Origin: Plantago ovata
Lineage: Eukaryota; Streptophyta; Magnoliopsida; Lamiales; Plantaginaceae
Assembly (NCBI GenBank): GCA_028274465.1
Contig: CM051458.1
Location: forward strand, 23,265,566 to 23,329,565
Direction of reading: 5' to 3'
DNA length: 64,000 nucleotides
Shown piece after piece: positions 1 to 11,027 of the stretch; position 1 is the first letter of the stretch; each line of letters begins with the position of its first letter. The notes beneath the pieces were generated by a model, which worked only from the letters and a program-made list of their open reading frames with translations, did not search any database and was not told where the DNA came from. Made by a program: the position numbers and the translations under genes.

Positions 1-261
1 GGTATCATTTTTTGGCTCCAAGAAAGAAATAGTACTCTGTTTTGGTAAAACAGAGGATTTTGTGATAAAGAGACCGTAAAGGAAAGAAGGGTTTGAGTTG
101 GGTGCAATGGCAAGAAAAGTGGTTAAGGCAATGAAGACGAATATAATAAGCCCATAGGCCAAAGGGAGGCTTTTTTCGGGTCTTTTGATTGAAAAAATGT
201 ATTTGAAGTAGTCTGGTATGAGACTACTGCAATTGTTGTACTTGGTTTCGTCTGCAGCCAT
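1..261 (-). CDS. TBL/DUF231 acetyltransferase-like protein, exon 1 (partial)
   Basis: N-terminal 87 residues of a trichome-birefringence-like protein, running off the left edge of the window. TBL proteins are Golgi type II membrane proteins that O-acetylate cell-wall polysaccharides. Seen: ATG at 261-259, a basic stretch with RPEKSLPLAYG (about residues 28-38), one hydrophobic segment (about 36-54) fitting a signal anchor, then the start of a stalk ending LEPKNDT. It aligns with the first exon of the TBL gene at 14.4-16.7 kb (SLIPD, RPE-SL-LAYG, LEPxxDT in the same order), which supports the start and identity. The frame is open where the other copy has a frameshift. The catalytic part is outside the window, so functionality cannot be judged. 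Confidence 0.7.
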   Translation of the reverse strand, partial: MAADETKYNNCSSLIPDYFKYIFSIKRPEKSLPLAYGLIIFVFIALTTFLAIAPNSNPSFLYGLFITKSSVLPKQSTISFLEPKNDT

Positions 262-1069
262 TGGAGGAGTACAACAGATGTTGTGGCAATTTTGCTACTG
301 TGATGACGATGAAGAATTAAGAAGAGTTCTAAGTAGAGTTGGAGTGTAAAGATAATAGGACTGTGATAAACTGTGAGTCTGTGAGTTGACAATTATTATT
401 ATTAGTATTAATTAAAGCAAGTTGACAAAAGTGTGGACGTCCGAATTATATATGATCTTTCACTTGTTTTCTAGCTTAGTACTACAAGAATTGCAGTTAA
501 CCTATGAGTTGGTTAATTGCTACTAATAATAATCCTTGTGCTTAATAAGGATTAAGGATATCAGATTTTGCTTCTATTTGTTTTAGTAAACTGAGATAAA
601 ATCCATATTATATAGTATTAATTAGTCTTTATCTTCAACCGTACACCATAATTATTAGAGCCACATTATTAGATGTATGGGGTGTGGACAACAATTCACA
701 ATTAATCACATTCTGATCGCAACATGATTTTTAATTATCTTAAAGAGATAAATTTAACACAAACTCTTGTAGCAGAACCCCTATGTTAAATTTAAAAAGT
801 AATACTAACCCCTGGCCGTGGCAATTAATACATATAGTTCGTTGTAAAAAAAAGAATTTATAAGAGGAGTTAATTTCTATATATAAAAAATAAACGTTAC
901 AAGAGTTTCACAGCGGAAAAAAATGTACGAAGGATACCCACCCCTTCTGTAAGCAAGAGTCATCAAATGAAGTCAACAAATGAAGACGAGGGAGGGAGAG
1001 GGAAATGGAGGAAGAGAGTACCGATGACAATCCGAATAGTAGTGTTCAATAATAGAACAATTTTTACCA
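262..1069. other. Upstream region of the partial TBL gene; no gene seen
   Basis: AT-rich, non-coding. As the region directly 5' of the partial TBL gene on the minus strand it should contain its promoter, but I cannot place a convincing TATA box or start site. No repeat structure is evident. Confidence 0.4.
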
Positions 1070-1440
1070 TCTATGCATACTAATCGATATCTATGTTACG
1101 TATATTCAAAACACATCAGAGTTATCATACTTACAGTTGTTTAAAGGCTAGAATAACGATTAATTTTTCTACAGGTTGATGATCAATAAGATTTTCGTAG
1201 TAATCAGCAAAATCTTCTCCTTCGGTAAAGTTGAAGAATATCTAATTCTTCTTTTCATTTTCTGCAAAACAGAAGTTAGTTTTTCAGCTTCGATTATCCT
1301 CAACCTTGGTATCCACGGATAGAATGGCTTATGAGAATGCTAGGAATTCTCGGAATCGAATTCCCCGTGAAGGATGATGAGTGGGCGGCGGCGGTCAAGG
1401 AGGGAGAAGAGGGAGACACCTTATTTTTCCTATCTAACAG
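1070..1440 (-). mobile_element. LTR fragment related to the solo LTR at 61.4-63.4 kb
   Basis: On the minus strand this stretch carries blocks also found, in the same order, at about 63.1-63.36 kb: a pyrimidine-rich leader, a CCTAGCATTCTC block, ATCCGTGGATACCAAGGTTGAGG, then a TTTTGCAG-like block and a GAAGGAGAAG block. It is truncated relative to the 2.1-kb LTR at the right end of the window and diverged. Boundaries are approximate. Confidence 0.5.
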
Positions 1441-1511
1441 AGAAAGAATGATTAGCAATTAGCATACCTTCTATGTTCTCTAATTGCAATTAGCAATTAT
1501 ATAATTATATA

Positions 1512-1758
1512 CTCCCTCCGTTCCAAAACAATTGCACCATTTTGCCATTTTGGGCGTCCCGTTAGAGTTGCACCATTTCATTTCTTTGCCATTTAGGACA
1601 AGCATATAATAATTTTATATTCCACCAACACATTTAAGTGGCCATAAATCACAAATAAGTAAAAGTAACATCCACTATCAATATAACTCACTAATTAAAT
1701 CTCATCCTTATTTTTTGTGCCCAAAATCAAATGGTGCAACTGCTCTGGGACGGAGGGA

Positions 1759-1759
<1 letters not shown>
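1512..1759. mobile_element. Stowaway-type MITE (248 bp)
   Basis: Inverted termini CTCCCTCCG...CGGAGGGAG flanked by TA on each side, as in Tc1/mariner-related Stowaway elements. The inner arms also pair (TTGCACCATTT near the left, AAATGGTGCAA near the right). No coding capacity. The right end abuts an (AT)n run. Confidence 0.85.

Positions 1760-1797
<38 letters not shown>
1760..1797. repeat. (AT)n microsatellite
   Basis: About 19 AT units directly following the MITE. TA-rich tracts suit Stowaway insertion, whose target is TA. Confidence 0.9.
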
Positions 1798-1798
<1 letters not shown>

Positions 1799-1825
1799 CT
1801 TACTTTTTTGTAAGAGGTAAAGATA

Positions 1826-2130
1826 AGGTGATACAGAACTTGCTTTTGGAAATATGGCACTAAAAGTTGTAAAGCAGGGCGTCTTTCATATCGAGCCATT
1901 GAAGCAGCCCGTCGGGCTATCATCGGACACTTACATCGTGCTATGAGCGGAGAGTGGAAGGGAGGTACTACGCGCAGGCAGGCTAAAGCAGCACAGGCTC
2001 TACGAAAGTCAGAATCGCTTATTGGGAGGTCGCGTTAGCCCTTACTTACGGAACTTCTTTGATAGAAAGCTGGGTCTGAACCCTACTCGAAGGAAGGCGA
2101 ATAGGCACCGCCATCTAAATAACAACTCCT
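1826..2130 (+). pseudogene. rpl16: NUMT: nuclear mitochondrial insertion with rpl16 fragment
   Basis: Positions about 1835-1951 encode, on the plus strand, a 39-residue piece typical of plant mitochondrial ribosomal protein L16, with motifs KYGTKSCKAGRLSYRAIEAA and RAIIGHLHRAMSG. In intact L16 the chain goes on with QFRRN; here it switches to unrelated residues and a stop soon follows, so it is a fragment. The following ~180 bp is GC-richer than its surroundings and also looks organellar, but I do not recognise it. Whether the chimaeric join existed in the mitochondrion or arose at insertion cannot be told from here. Confidence 0.7.
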
Positions 2131-2331
2131 GTAAATTCCTTTTGAACCACTCAAGTACTCATGGCTTCTTTGCACAGGTTCTCGTATGACTTAGATATTG
2201 GTTGGTGATAACCCCCATTTTTTTGGAAGCTTTTCTTGCCCATGCAAAGTCCCATAAAAGATGCTAAGTTCGAATATTTTCTTTTCCAAGTGAAATCCCC
2301 TAATATATGAAAGCATGAAAAAGTACTTTTC

Positions 2332-2333
<2 letters not shown>
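2131..2333. other. Unassigned segment between NUMT and (AT)n
   Basis: Short open frames occur on the minus strand but none matches a family I recognise. It could be more organellar DNA or a gene scrap. Confidence 0.3.

Positions 2334-2372
<39 letters not shown>
2334..2372. repeat. (AT)n microsatellite
   Basis: About 19 uninterrupted AT/TA dinucleotides. Confidence 0.9.
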
Positions 2373-2377
<5 letters not shown>

Positions 2378-2851
2378 ATTGTGATAAAAGTACATTTGCC
2401 CTTACATGAGGTTGCCTCTAGGACAAACATACTTTCATAATTAAAATTACGGAGTCGGAATAACATCATTCGTGATAAATTACATAATATTTGTAATGAA
2501 AATTACAGTACCCGATAGTATTAATTGTGATGATATATTGTGCATTTGTGATGAAGTTTACATGGCTGGAAAGTTGATTTTGTGATGACATACTGAGCAT
2601 TTATTATGGAACGCCCGACGCTGGAGTTTGGCTTTAGAGATGCAAATACATAGCATTTGTGATGAAATTTACATGGCCGGAAAGTTAATTTTGTGATGAA
2701 GCAATATACCAATTGTGATTAAACGTCTGGCGCTGGAGTTTGACTTTAGTGATGAAACTACATATCATTCGTGACAAAATTTACATGGTCGTAAAGTTGA
2801 TTTTGTGATGAAGCAATAGATCAATTGTGTTGTAACGTTCAAGAAAATTGG

Positions 2852-4181
2852 TGTTATGACTTGTGTTATCGTAACACGGTCCGTGACGCTACAGAACGTG
2901 TTGTGATAACACTATGTATAACACGTTTATGACATTATGTATTTTTATTAAGTTTTGCCTTTTCTTAATTCCTATAATTGGTTCAACGGTTTTAGTTTAT
3001 TGAGTTACACAGGTTCGTCTGATGTATATGATAGAGTATATTCGTTGGTAAGAGGATTGATTCATTACAAGGAAAGATTTGTAGAAAAGATACAAATATA
3101 TTGGAGATCTCGTGAAGATAACAAATGATAAGGAAAGATCTCAACTAGTGATGTTACGCGAGCCAAGCCTTATCGAGTACTCGGCTCAGCTCGTTAAGGC
3201 TCGAGCTCGGCTCGATAAGGTTTTCGAGACGAGCTCGAGCCTAAGTTTAGGCTCGTTTCATTGACGAGCCGAGCCGAGCTCGACTCGATAAATACTCGGC
3301 TCGGCTCGTTAGGCTCGATATACCTACATTATTTTTATACTATAGCTTACATTTCAACTCCGTCATTCCATTTTGATTTATTTATGTTTGAATTTCGTTA
3401 GACTTTGATAATTTTATCATTTGGCATGTTGTTTTGTAATGTACAATCTTAAATTCATTTATTTTAATATTTTATTTGATATTTTCACATTTAAAAAAAA
3501 TAAAAATAAAAATAAAATATCATGAGCTCGCCTCGAGCTCGTTAAGGCCAGCTCGGCTCAAGCTTTTTCGAGCCAAACGAGCCGAGCTCGAGCCTAAATA
3601 TTATGGCTCGAGCTCAAGCCTTATTTTGGCTCGTTTTTTTAACGAGCTCGAGCCTAGCTCGACAATACTCGGCTCGGCTCGTTTAACATTCTCAGCAAAC
3701 ACACTGACTTGGTGGAAACGTCTCAAACTCTTAAATAGAAGATATCACTAGACGTGTCTTACCAAAGAGAAGAAGATCTTGAGGACTCTTCACAAACGCT
3801 ACATATATTGAAGAGAGATCGACTTCTCAACTACGGAAGAATAACATATTTAGCATAATATACATTAGGGTTATTCTGTAGTATTTCACAAGCTGTATAG
3901 TCTTGCCTACGCTGTGTTTCAGATTCAGTCTATTAGGTTTAGAATTGTCAAGATCAGTTTGATCTTGCTTGTGTTTAACCTAGGTTGTGTAGTTTCAAAG
4001 TGTACGATACTTTGTACCTCTTTATTAATATAGTGATTTAGCCTCCAGGTTCCGGGCAATAGAAATATTGCCTGAGAAAAGTTACATTGGTGTTCTTACT
4101 GTTTTCTGCTGTTTTATTAGTCATACTGTGTGAAAAGATAAAAGTTTTTTGAACTGTGTTATCACAACACTAATCATAACA
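2852..4181 (+). mobile_element. Solo LTR, Ty1/copia-like (~1.33 kb)
   Basis: Starts TGTTATGA and ends TCATAACA, a perfect 8-bp terminal inverted repeat with TG..CA ends. No internal retroelement domain adjoins it and the host repeat continues on both sides, so it is a solo LTR. The inverted similarity extends on both flanks (TTCAAGAAAATTGG on the left, CCAGATTCTTTCAA on the right), so the true edges could be slightly outside. I found no 5-bp target duplication at the TG..CA limits. Confidence 0.55.
3146..3692. mobile_element. GAGCTCG-rich non-autonomous DNA transposon, nested in the solo LTR
   Basis: Two arms rich in CTCGGCTCG / GAGCTCGAGC (about 3150-3320 and 3520-3692) face each other around an AT-rich centre with a poly(A/T) run. 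The ends are imperfect inverted repeats (ATGTTACGCGAGCC left, GGCTCGTTTAACAT right). No ORF of note. hAT-type affiliation is possible, but no clear 8-bp target duplication is visible. Confidence 0.6.
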
Positions 4182-4473
4182 CACCAGATTCTTTCAAGTG
4201 TTAAGTTCAAGTTAGATCCTTACACTTTCAATGATGAAATTGTGTATCAATTGTGTATTTTGTGATGAAAAAAATGAGGTAGGTGACAACATTTATTTGT
4301 CACGAAAGAAAGAGTGTTTGTGACAAACAAAATTTTTGCACAATGGAGCAAATGCGAGGGCTCTCTTGTTATATCTTTATGACGATTTTTTTTTGTCACA
4401 TTTATATAAAAGTGACAAACTAGTATTAGGTGACCAAAAATTTTCCCACAAATCTGCTGCTCTTTGTAGTGAA

Positions 4474-4652
4474 CACTACAATAAATCCCTAATTTAGCTA
4501 CGGTTTTTACGACGGATACCGTCAGTACTTTAGCATTGAATCGCTAATTTACCAACGAATAGAGACGAACAGAGCCGGGACGCTCAGTTCGTCTCTGAAA
4601 AGAACTAAGTTGTCATTAGTTACCGACGGATAGTATAATAACGAGGGATTGG
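4474..4652. mobile_element. Second CACTA-like terminus (5' piece), interrupted by the LINE
   Basis: Begins CACTACAATAAATCC two bases after the preceding element ends, and carries GACGGATA and TCGCTAA motifs like the subterminal repeats of the CACTA elements further right. The LINE entered at 4653-4667. The sequence right of the LINE (11,300 to about 11,400) continues in similar style, but no closing GTAGTG was found. Confidence 0.4.
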
Positions 4653-4719
4653 TTGTGTTTGTTGTCTTTTTTTTAATCAATAAAGCATATATTGAAAAAA
4701 GTTGAAAAGTACAAAACGT

Positions 4720-7700
4720 TTATGTAGTAGCAATAACAAAAAGCCACACACGGCTTAAGTGAAAAGGATGACAAAGCAACCTAAAACCCAGGGAAAGTGA
4801 TCCCTGGTTGCAGCCGCGGGCCTCCTTAAAACCCACATATAGTAAAACCCTGTGGGAAAAACCTACAGGTGGGAAAAAGAGTACCTGAGCGTTAAAGCTA
4901 CGTGATCCTATAGTAAGGCTGCCCGGACATATCTCTGGCAACCTGAGGAGCAATAACATCGAGCTGATGGAGCCATACACCATGCGAGTGATAGTTAGAA
5001 AGAGTGTCCGCCACCCCATTCCCTTCACGGTAGATGTGTGATTCCTAAACTTCCAAGGAACAGTTGTGGAACGAGACTGAAAAAGGCCCTCCACGTAGGT
5101 AGAATCCGTCTCAAGCCAAAGACGATACCAACCCTGTTGGCAAGCCAACTCCACGCCAGTCATGGCTGACACAAACTCAGCCTCATAGGCAAAGGCGCAA
5201 CCTATATATGGGTGACAAAACAGCAAAGGACATGCCCAAAATGATTACGAAAAACTCCCGCGGCTTTAGCATCACCGGGGACCCCATAGCACTGTCGTCT
5301 GTATTGCATTTAATCCAACCCCACATAGGGGAATGCCATCGAACCTCCACAGTAGTGGTGCTGCCCCTAGCACGCCCACGTATACCCAGTGAATGAAGAG
5401 TAAAAAGATCCTCCTGAGTATTGAACATAGAACCTTTCAAAGAATGTTGCTGCTCCCGTATCAAGGACTTCAGAGAGAGAATAATTGAGTGTCGTGAGAA
5501 AGGAACATTATCAAAAATCCTCCTGTTCCGGGCAGACCATATTAGCCAAATCAAGGTGACAAAAGCAAGACGCCAAATGGAGCCAACCTGGGAGTTGAAT
5601 GTCCGAGACATGGCAAAAAGCACCAGTTCATTCAAGCTATAGATAGAGGGCATCTGGAGATGAAAGATATCCAAAATACGGTGCCAAATATCCTGAATGA
5701 AGCAACAATGCACAAAGATATGATCAATATCCTCACCCGAAGACCGACAAAACACGCAAAAAGACGGTTCCATGAAGCCATTGTGACGTAAGTGATCCAG
5801 TGTAGGCAATTTACCATGAATAGCCTGCCAAAGTGTGACAGAGCGACGAGGTGGTATGTAAGGTGCCCAAATCCAATCGCCCCAAGTGACCACAGGAAAC
5901 TCCAGACGAAAGTGCTGATAGAAAATAGAACTAGAAGCAGATCCATTTGATGAAGGTATCCATATTCGGGTATCAGAGTGAGGAGGAGCTAAGGTGTAAT
6001 TAGCAATGTCTCTAGCCACGTCCGAGAAATCCCTACAGAACTCCGGTAGAATATCCCAAACCCTATTGGTGGTGTAATCAGAAATAGAGAACTGAAAGTG
6101 ATGCCGTAAGTGAGCCGGGATCCCCACCCTATCCGTAATACAGTAACCCAACCAATTATCAAGCCAAAAAAGCACATGTGAGTCTGCTCCAACTAGCCAT
6201 TTGAAATTCTGAATAAGTGCGGATGACAATCTTTAAACCCAAACCAGATTGTAGATTGGACATAACGACGATGTCTCCCTTGACAGAGAAACCGAGAAAG
6301 AAAGATGTCCAAATAAGGCTCCCTACGATTAATAATGTCCCAGCAAAGTCTAGAAAGGAAAGCCTTGTTAGCAGCTACCAAAGAGCGAAGACCTAGACCA
6401 CCTTCAGACTTAGGGACGCAACACCTCTTCCAAGAGACACAAACCGAGCCCCTTTTAAGAATATCACCAGTGAAGACAAAATTCCGGATTCGACTCTCAA
6501 GCTTCTTAAGCAACGTGATTGGCCATCTATATATCATCATCGAATGAACAAACGCACCTTGGATCACCGATTGAACTAGACATATTCGCCCAACCACGGA
6601 AAGATCAGATGACCCTTTCCAACGCGCAAACGAGCCAGAATGCTATCAGCAATAGACTGTAAAAACCTGGAGCGGGGAGCACCAATGAAGAGAGGGACCC
6701 CGAGATAAACAAAAGGTAGGCTCCCGGGTGAAATGCCCAGTATACGACTCATCCTTCCAGTCCTTGCAACTGCAATGGAGGGGCTGAAATAAACTCTAGA
6801 CTTGTTTGGGTTAAAATGTTGACCGGACCAAGCCTTGTAACAATTCTGTAACGACCCGACCAATCCGGCCGGCGTGGTTACTCCTGGACGGACCCACACA
6901 CGTCCCCACAGTATGATATTGTCCGCTTTGGGCCTGAGCCCGCACGGATTTGCTTTTGGAATCACCCAAAAGGCCTCATACCATGTGAGAGTGGTGGTCT
7001 AACATATATACCCTTTATTCCACTCACTCTTAAGCGATGTGGGATGCGGGGTATTACAAACTACCCCCCTTAAAGCCTCGACGTCCTCGTCGAGCGCCTT
7101 AAGTGGTGGGGGTGACAAACTGACAATAACCTTTACCAACCGTCCACCCGGTGCGGGCTTTGTGTTGATCTAGGCTCTGATACCATTTGTAACGACCCGA
7201 CCAATCCGGCCGGCGTGGTTACTCCTGGACGGACCCACACACGTCCCCACAGTATGATATTGTCCGCTTTGGGCCTGAGCCGCACGGATTTGCTTTTGGA
7301 ATCACCCAAAAGGCCTCATACCATGTGAGAGTGGTGGTCTAACATATACCCTTTATCCCACTCACTCTTAAGCGATGTGGGATGCGGGGTATTACAGATT
7401 CAGTATGCTCAGAATAGTGCGACAATTGCTAGTTGAAGCCCTGCAAAGGATAATAATGTCATCGACATAAAGTAAATGAGAAGGAAAGGTAATATTACGA
7501 CCAATGAATAAAGGAGATAACGTCCCTGTACTTGTTGCCTGTGAAAGCAAGCAACTCAAGGCCTCCTCAGCTACACATAAGAGAAGGAGGGATAGAGGAT
7601 CCCCTTGTCGAACCCCTCGCGAGCATTGGAAATAACCTTCTGGAGCCTCGTTGATTAGGACCGAGAGACGAGCTGAATGAAGAATGAATCGCACCCAATT

Positions 7701-9522
7701 CACAAAGATAGGAGAGAAACCCATATATCGTAAAGCATCCAACAAGAAATCCCAGTGAACTGTGTCAAAGGCTTTCCTGATGTCCACTTTGATAGCAATA
7801 TTACCATCCCGATGGCGCAAATTCAAGCTATTCACACCTTCTGAAGCCAGAGCAATGCAATCATGTATACGACGACCCGACACAAAACCAAATTGGTGCA
7901 AGTCCGAGAGAATCAAGCCCAGCCGGTCAGAGAGGATTTTGAGACCACCTTATATAAAAAATTGCCAAGGACTATAGGACAAAATCCTCAATACAAATGG
8001 CAAAATCCTTAAGCTTGGGAATTAGCGTGACAAAACTGGCATTTAAACCCACGGGGAAATGACCATGGATGAAGAAAGTGTGAATTGCACTAGAAACATC
8101 ATTGCCCACAATATGCCACATCGAATGATAGAACTTTCCCCCAAAATCGTCCGGACCGGGAGCACTGTCCGGGCACATGCCAAAAACCAGTATGTCGGAC
8201 TTCATCGAAAGTTGGCACACGGACTAGTTCATCGTTTTGCAAAGTTGACACCAAGTTTGGAAAGAGATCAGCAAGGCCCTCAAAGGACGGTGATGGATCA
8301 GAATTCCTGGAGAATAAATCCTCATAATAATGTAATATATGACTTCGAATCTCCTGATGGTCAGAAGTGACAATATCATCAATCAATAAAGAAGATAAAC
8401 TACCTTGACCTTTGGAAATTTTCAATTTGCGATGAAAGAAGGCTGTGTTCCTATCTCCATCACGAAGCCAATCCGCTCGCACCTTTTGCCTTAAGAAAGC
8501 AGCTTCTTGGTCAAGTATTGTATTGTATTCTGATAAAGCCTCCCATTCCAAAGCGTACTCATCATCATCAGGAGTGTGAGCAGCAATCTGTGCTTGTATA
8601 TCCTCAACTCGTTGACGAGCCTGAGTAAGCTTCACTTTAATATGTCCAAAAACCGTGAGATTCCAAGTTCTGAGGCAAATTTTAAGCCGTTTTAACTTGC
8701 TCTGAGCCACGCCAAAGGAGCTATAAGCAGTGATAGGAGCATTCCATGAATTCCGAACCAAATCCTCAAAAGAACTATGAGTGAGCCACATGTTTTGAAA
8801 GCGAAAAGGTCTAGGAACAGCAAGCTGATCCTTAACACATCGAATCAACAAGGGACTGTGATCAGAACAGTTCTTGATCCCCACATGTTAAATAACTGAG
8901 TCCCATAAGTCTAGAAAGGAGTTAGTGACGAGAGTACGATCAATACGTGTCTCCAGATAACCATTCGTGAAACGTTTATTCGACCAAGTAAAGAAAGCAC
9001 CAGAACTAGCAGGTTCTACATACTCACTAGCATGCAAGAAAGCAGTAAATTCAAGTACCTCGATCTGAACCGGTGGAGTGCTATTAGATCGCTCATGAGC
9101 TCCCAAAACAGAATTAAAATCACCAACAATCATACAAAGAGCAATCGGCAGTGCCAAAATATCCTCCCAAAGCATACGACGCACCAAATAATCATTACTC
9201 GATGCACAAAGGATAACAAAAAAGATTGATGCAAAAGAGATACCTGGAGAACAATCAACTGTGGAGATGTGAAGAGAACTGTAGACGGAGGAAGAGAGAC
9301 GTCTTCCAGCACCCAAATATTAGGAAGGAAACCAATGGCATCATGAAATCCCACTAAACGCAAACCTAGAGCTGCCCAGTAAGAAGATGTTATTGAATCA
9401 AAGCTAACTTTGGGTTCCGCAATAGCAACCCATAGTGGACGAGAGGAGAGAATGTGATGGAGAAACATGTTCTGAGAACTCTGATTGCCAATCCCGCGAA
9501 TGTTCCAGAAAAGAACATTCAT
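4720..9522 (-). pseudogene. LINE ORF2 (endonuclease - reverse transcriptase - RNase H), multiply broken
   Basis: Starts at 9522 with NVLFWNIRGIGN, the first motif of the endonuclease/exonuclease/phosphatase fold, and continues through VGDFNSVLGAHER (about 9110-9150) and SDHSPLL (about 8865). The reverse transcriptase follows with SAPGPDDFGGKFY, KVDIRKAFDTVHWDFLL, RGVRQGDPLS and LLYVDDIIIL (YVDD in place of the usual plant FADD). A TRIM splits it at 6847-7396. Beyond are VYLGVPLF, the zf-RVT cysteines (CVFCRSSGEDIDHIFVHC) and an RNase H part (GWIKCNTDDSA, EAEFVSAMTGVELA, LETDSTYV). Frame changes near 9316, 8884, 8100-8220, 6590, 6200 and 5200 show it is dead. Confidence 0.85.
6847..7396 (-). 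mobile_element. TRIM retrotransposon (LTRs 212/209 bp) inside the LINE
   Basis: Two direct repeats, 6847-7058 and 7188-7396, each TGTAACGACC...GTATTACA, flank a 129-bp interior. On the minus strand, TGGTATCAGAGCC (initiator-tRNA-Met primer site) follows the upstream LTR one base in, and a G-rich polypurine tract precedes the downstream LTR, so the element reads right to left. Flanking 5-mers AATTC and GATTC match at 4 of 5 positions. The LTRs differ by only a few changes, so insertion is fairly recent. The last 37 bp of the LTR are identical to those of the Cassandra LTRs at 22.6-23.4 kb, but no 5S-like block is present. Confidence 0.85.
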
Positions 9523-9539
9523 TGAGAACCATGTGAGGG

Positions 9540-11027
9540 ATTAACGGCCGAGTGAGACTGTGGTGAATCAGCATGAGCACGTTCTTCATCTTGCTCCACA
9601 AGATCAGCCCAAGTACCGCGGGCAGAAACTTGCATGGCTTGCAAGGGAGGAGATAAAGACGAAGAAGAACTGGAGGGAACCTCATGCGGACGAGAGCAGT
9701 GCCCGAAGTAACTCAACAAAATCAATGATACGTGTATCCATAATCGCGTTATCCTCTGTTGAAGAATCTGTATTTGCAGAAATAGACCGTTGCAACGGTT
9801 GAGATGGTGAACCAATTGGGGCTGAAGCATCAATAGGAATAGGCTGACTCTGAGTAGTAGGATCTGGCAGAGATGGGATCACTGAATCACTACTAGTAGC
9901 TCATCCTCCCCCTCATTGGAACCCAACAACGCAAAACGATTCGTCTCAACGTTACCAGCCGGTGTAGCGGGACGACGAGGAAGAGTCACATTACGGCGAG
10001 GGACAAACCGCCTAAAACCAAGAGCATCAGTCCGATTAATGGCCGCAGCCGTAGAAGAAGGGCGCATGAAAGGGCCTGAAGCTGGAATGCACTCAGGGGG
10101 TGTGATATTAATAACCGGCTGGTTAGCAACCGAAATTGTAGGAGCTGGATTGGCAATATCCCATGGACGAGGAGATGATGGTCTGGAACTGGGAGCCTCA
10201 TTATCCTTGTTTCTGCGACAATTACCTGTTGCATGACCAATAGCAACGCAAGACTGACAAAACGCCGGCAAATCCTCATGAAATGCTTAAATCCAAATAT
10301 CACCGGCGGGAGTTTCAAGTTGGACTTTAGATTCCAAAGACTGCGCAAGATCCACCTCAATTAAAGCAACGATCTAGCGAAGACGTATCCATCCTAATAG
10401 GATTGCCAAGAGCAGCCGCAAGTGCCATAATGATAGAGCTGTGGTGGAGCTCATAATGCAATCCATATAAATGAACCCAAACACGCACGCGTGTGGATGC
10501 TGCTTTTCCGGGAACAAAATTAGGAACCCAAGGCTGAAAGTATAGGTTACCGGTTGATAACTTCAAAGAGCCGAACACATAATTGAGTCTCTCGTGTGCT
10601 TGGAGTAAAATTAAAACACAAAGTATCCCAAGCCAATCGATAGCATGGACCAGGCGTCCGTGTTCCATAACTTCTTCAAAGCCTCCCGTAAATCATGAAA
10701 CTTCCATGGCGAAGAGCCCTTGGGCAGAATCAGACGACCGATAAAAGAAGAAGAAGAGCAGTTAGAAACTTGTTCAGAATAGAAATCATCATTAATTTTA
10801 ACGGACAAAGTCATACCTTTGCGAACCGGCTCAAAAGTCGGGCCTAGGAGAGCCCACAATGGCCGGTTCGGAAGAGATTGAGGAGCCGGGGTAGCATTCT
10901 GCCCTGGGGCAGTGTTAATCCATGGAGAAGAAACCACAACAGTGGTGGAAGGTGATGCCACCGGAACAGAGATGGCTGGAGTATCATTGAACGCAGAAAG
11001 CTCGGGAAAAAGAATTTCCGCATCCAT
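9540..11027 (-). pseudogene. LINE ORF1 (DUF4283 / CCHC zinc-knuckle RNA-binding protein), frameshifted
   Basis: Begins with an ATG at 11,027. The N-terminal piece (about 139 residues) has a proline/serine-rich leader and the start of DUF4283. Around 10,620-10,660 the frame shifts; the next piece contains LSTGNLYFQPWVPNF and VWVHLYGLHYELHH, typical of this domain. Another break lies near 10,360, and an in-frame stop precedes the knuckle CQSCVAIGHATGNC (C-x2-C-x4-H-x4-C, about 10,220-10,260). A proline/serine-rich tail follows. ORF1 proteins bind LINE RNA to form the ribonucleoprotein; this copy is inactive. Confidence 0.8.

Larger units (their letters stand above)
2380..4471. mobile_element. 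CACTA-like terminal region with degenerate ~130-bp repeats, split by a solo LTR
   Basis: From about 2520 to 2840 there are three degenerate copies of a unit containing TTTGTGATGAA, TTTACATGG and GCTGGAGTTTG. The TGTGATGAA motif resumes at about 4230, right of the solo LTR, so both sides were once contiguous. The right part contains paired TTTGTCAC/GTGACAAA motifs and ends CTTTGTAGTG at 4471, the standard CACTA terminus. A related end (shared CACAAATnCTGC...TTTGTAGTG) occurs at 44,463-44,582. The opposite terminus was not found, so this is probably a remnant. Confidence 0.5.

Noticed and set aside
1708..1923. Minus-strand open frame with a YIYIYIYI run
   Set aside because: It is the (AT)n tract read as codons joined to the complement of the rpl16 fragment; no real protein.
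2191..2469. Minus-strand open frame with a YIYIY run
   Set aside because: Produced by the second (AT)n microsatellite.
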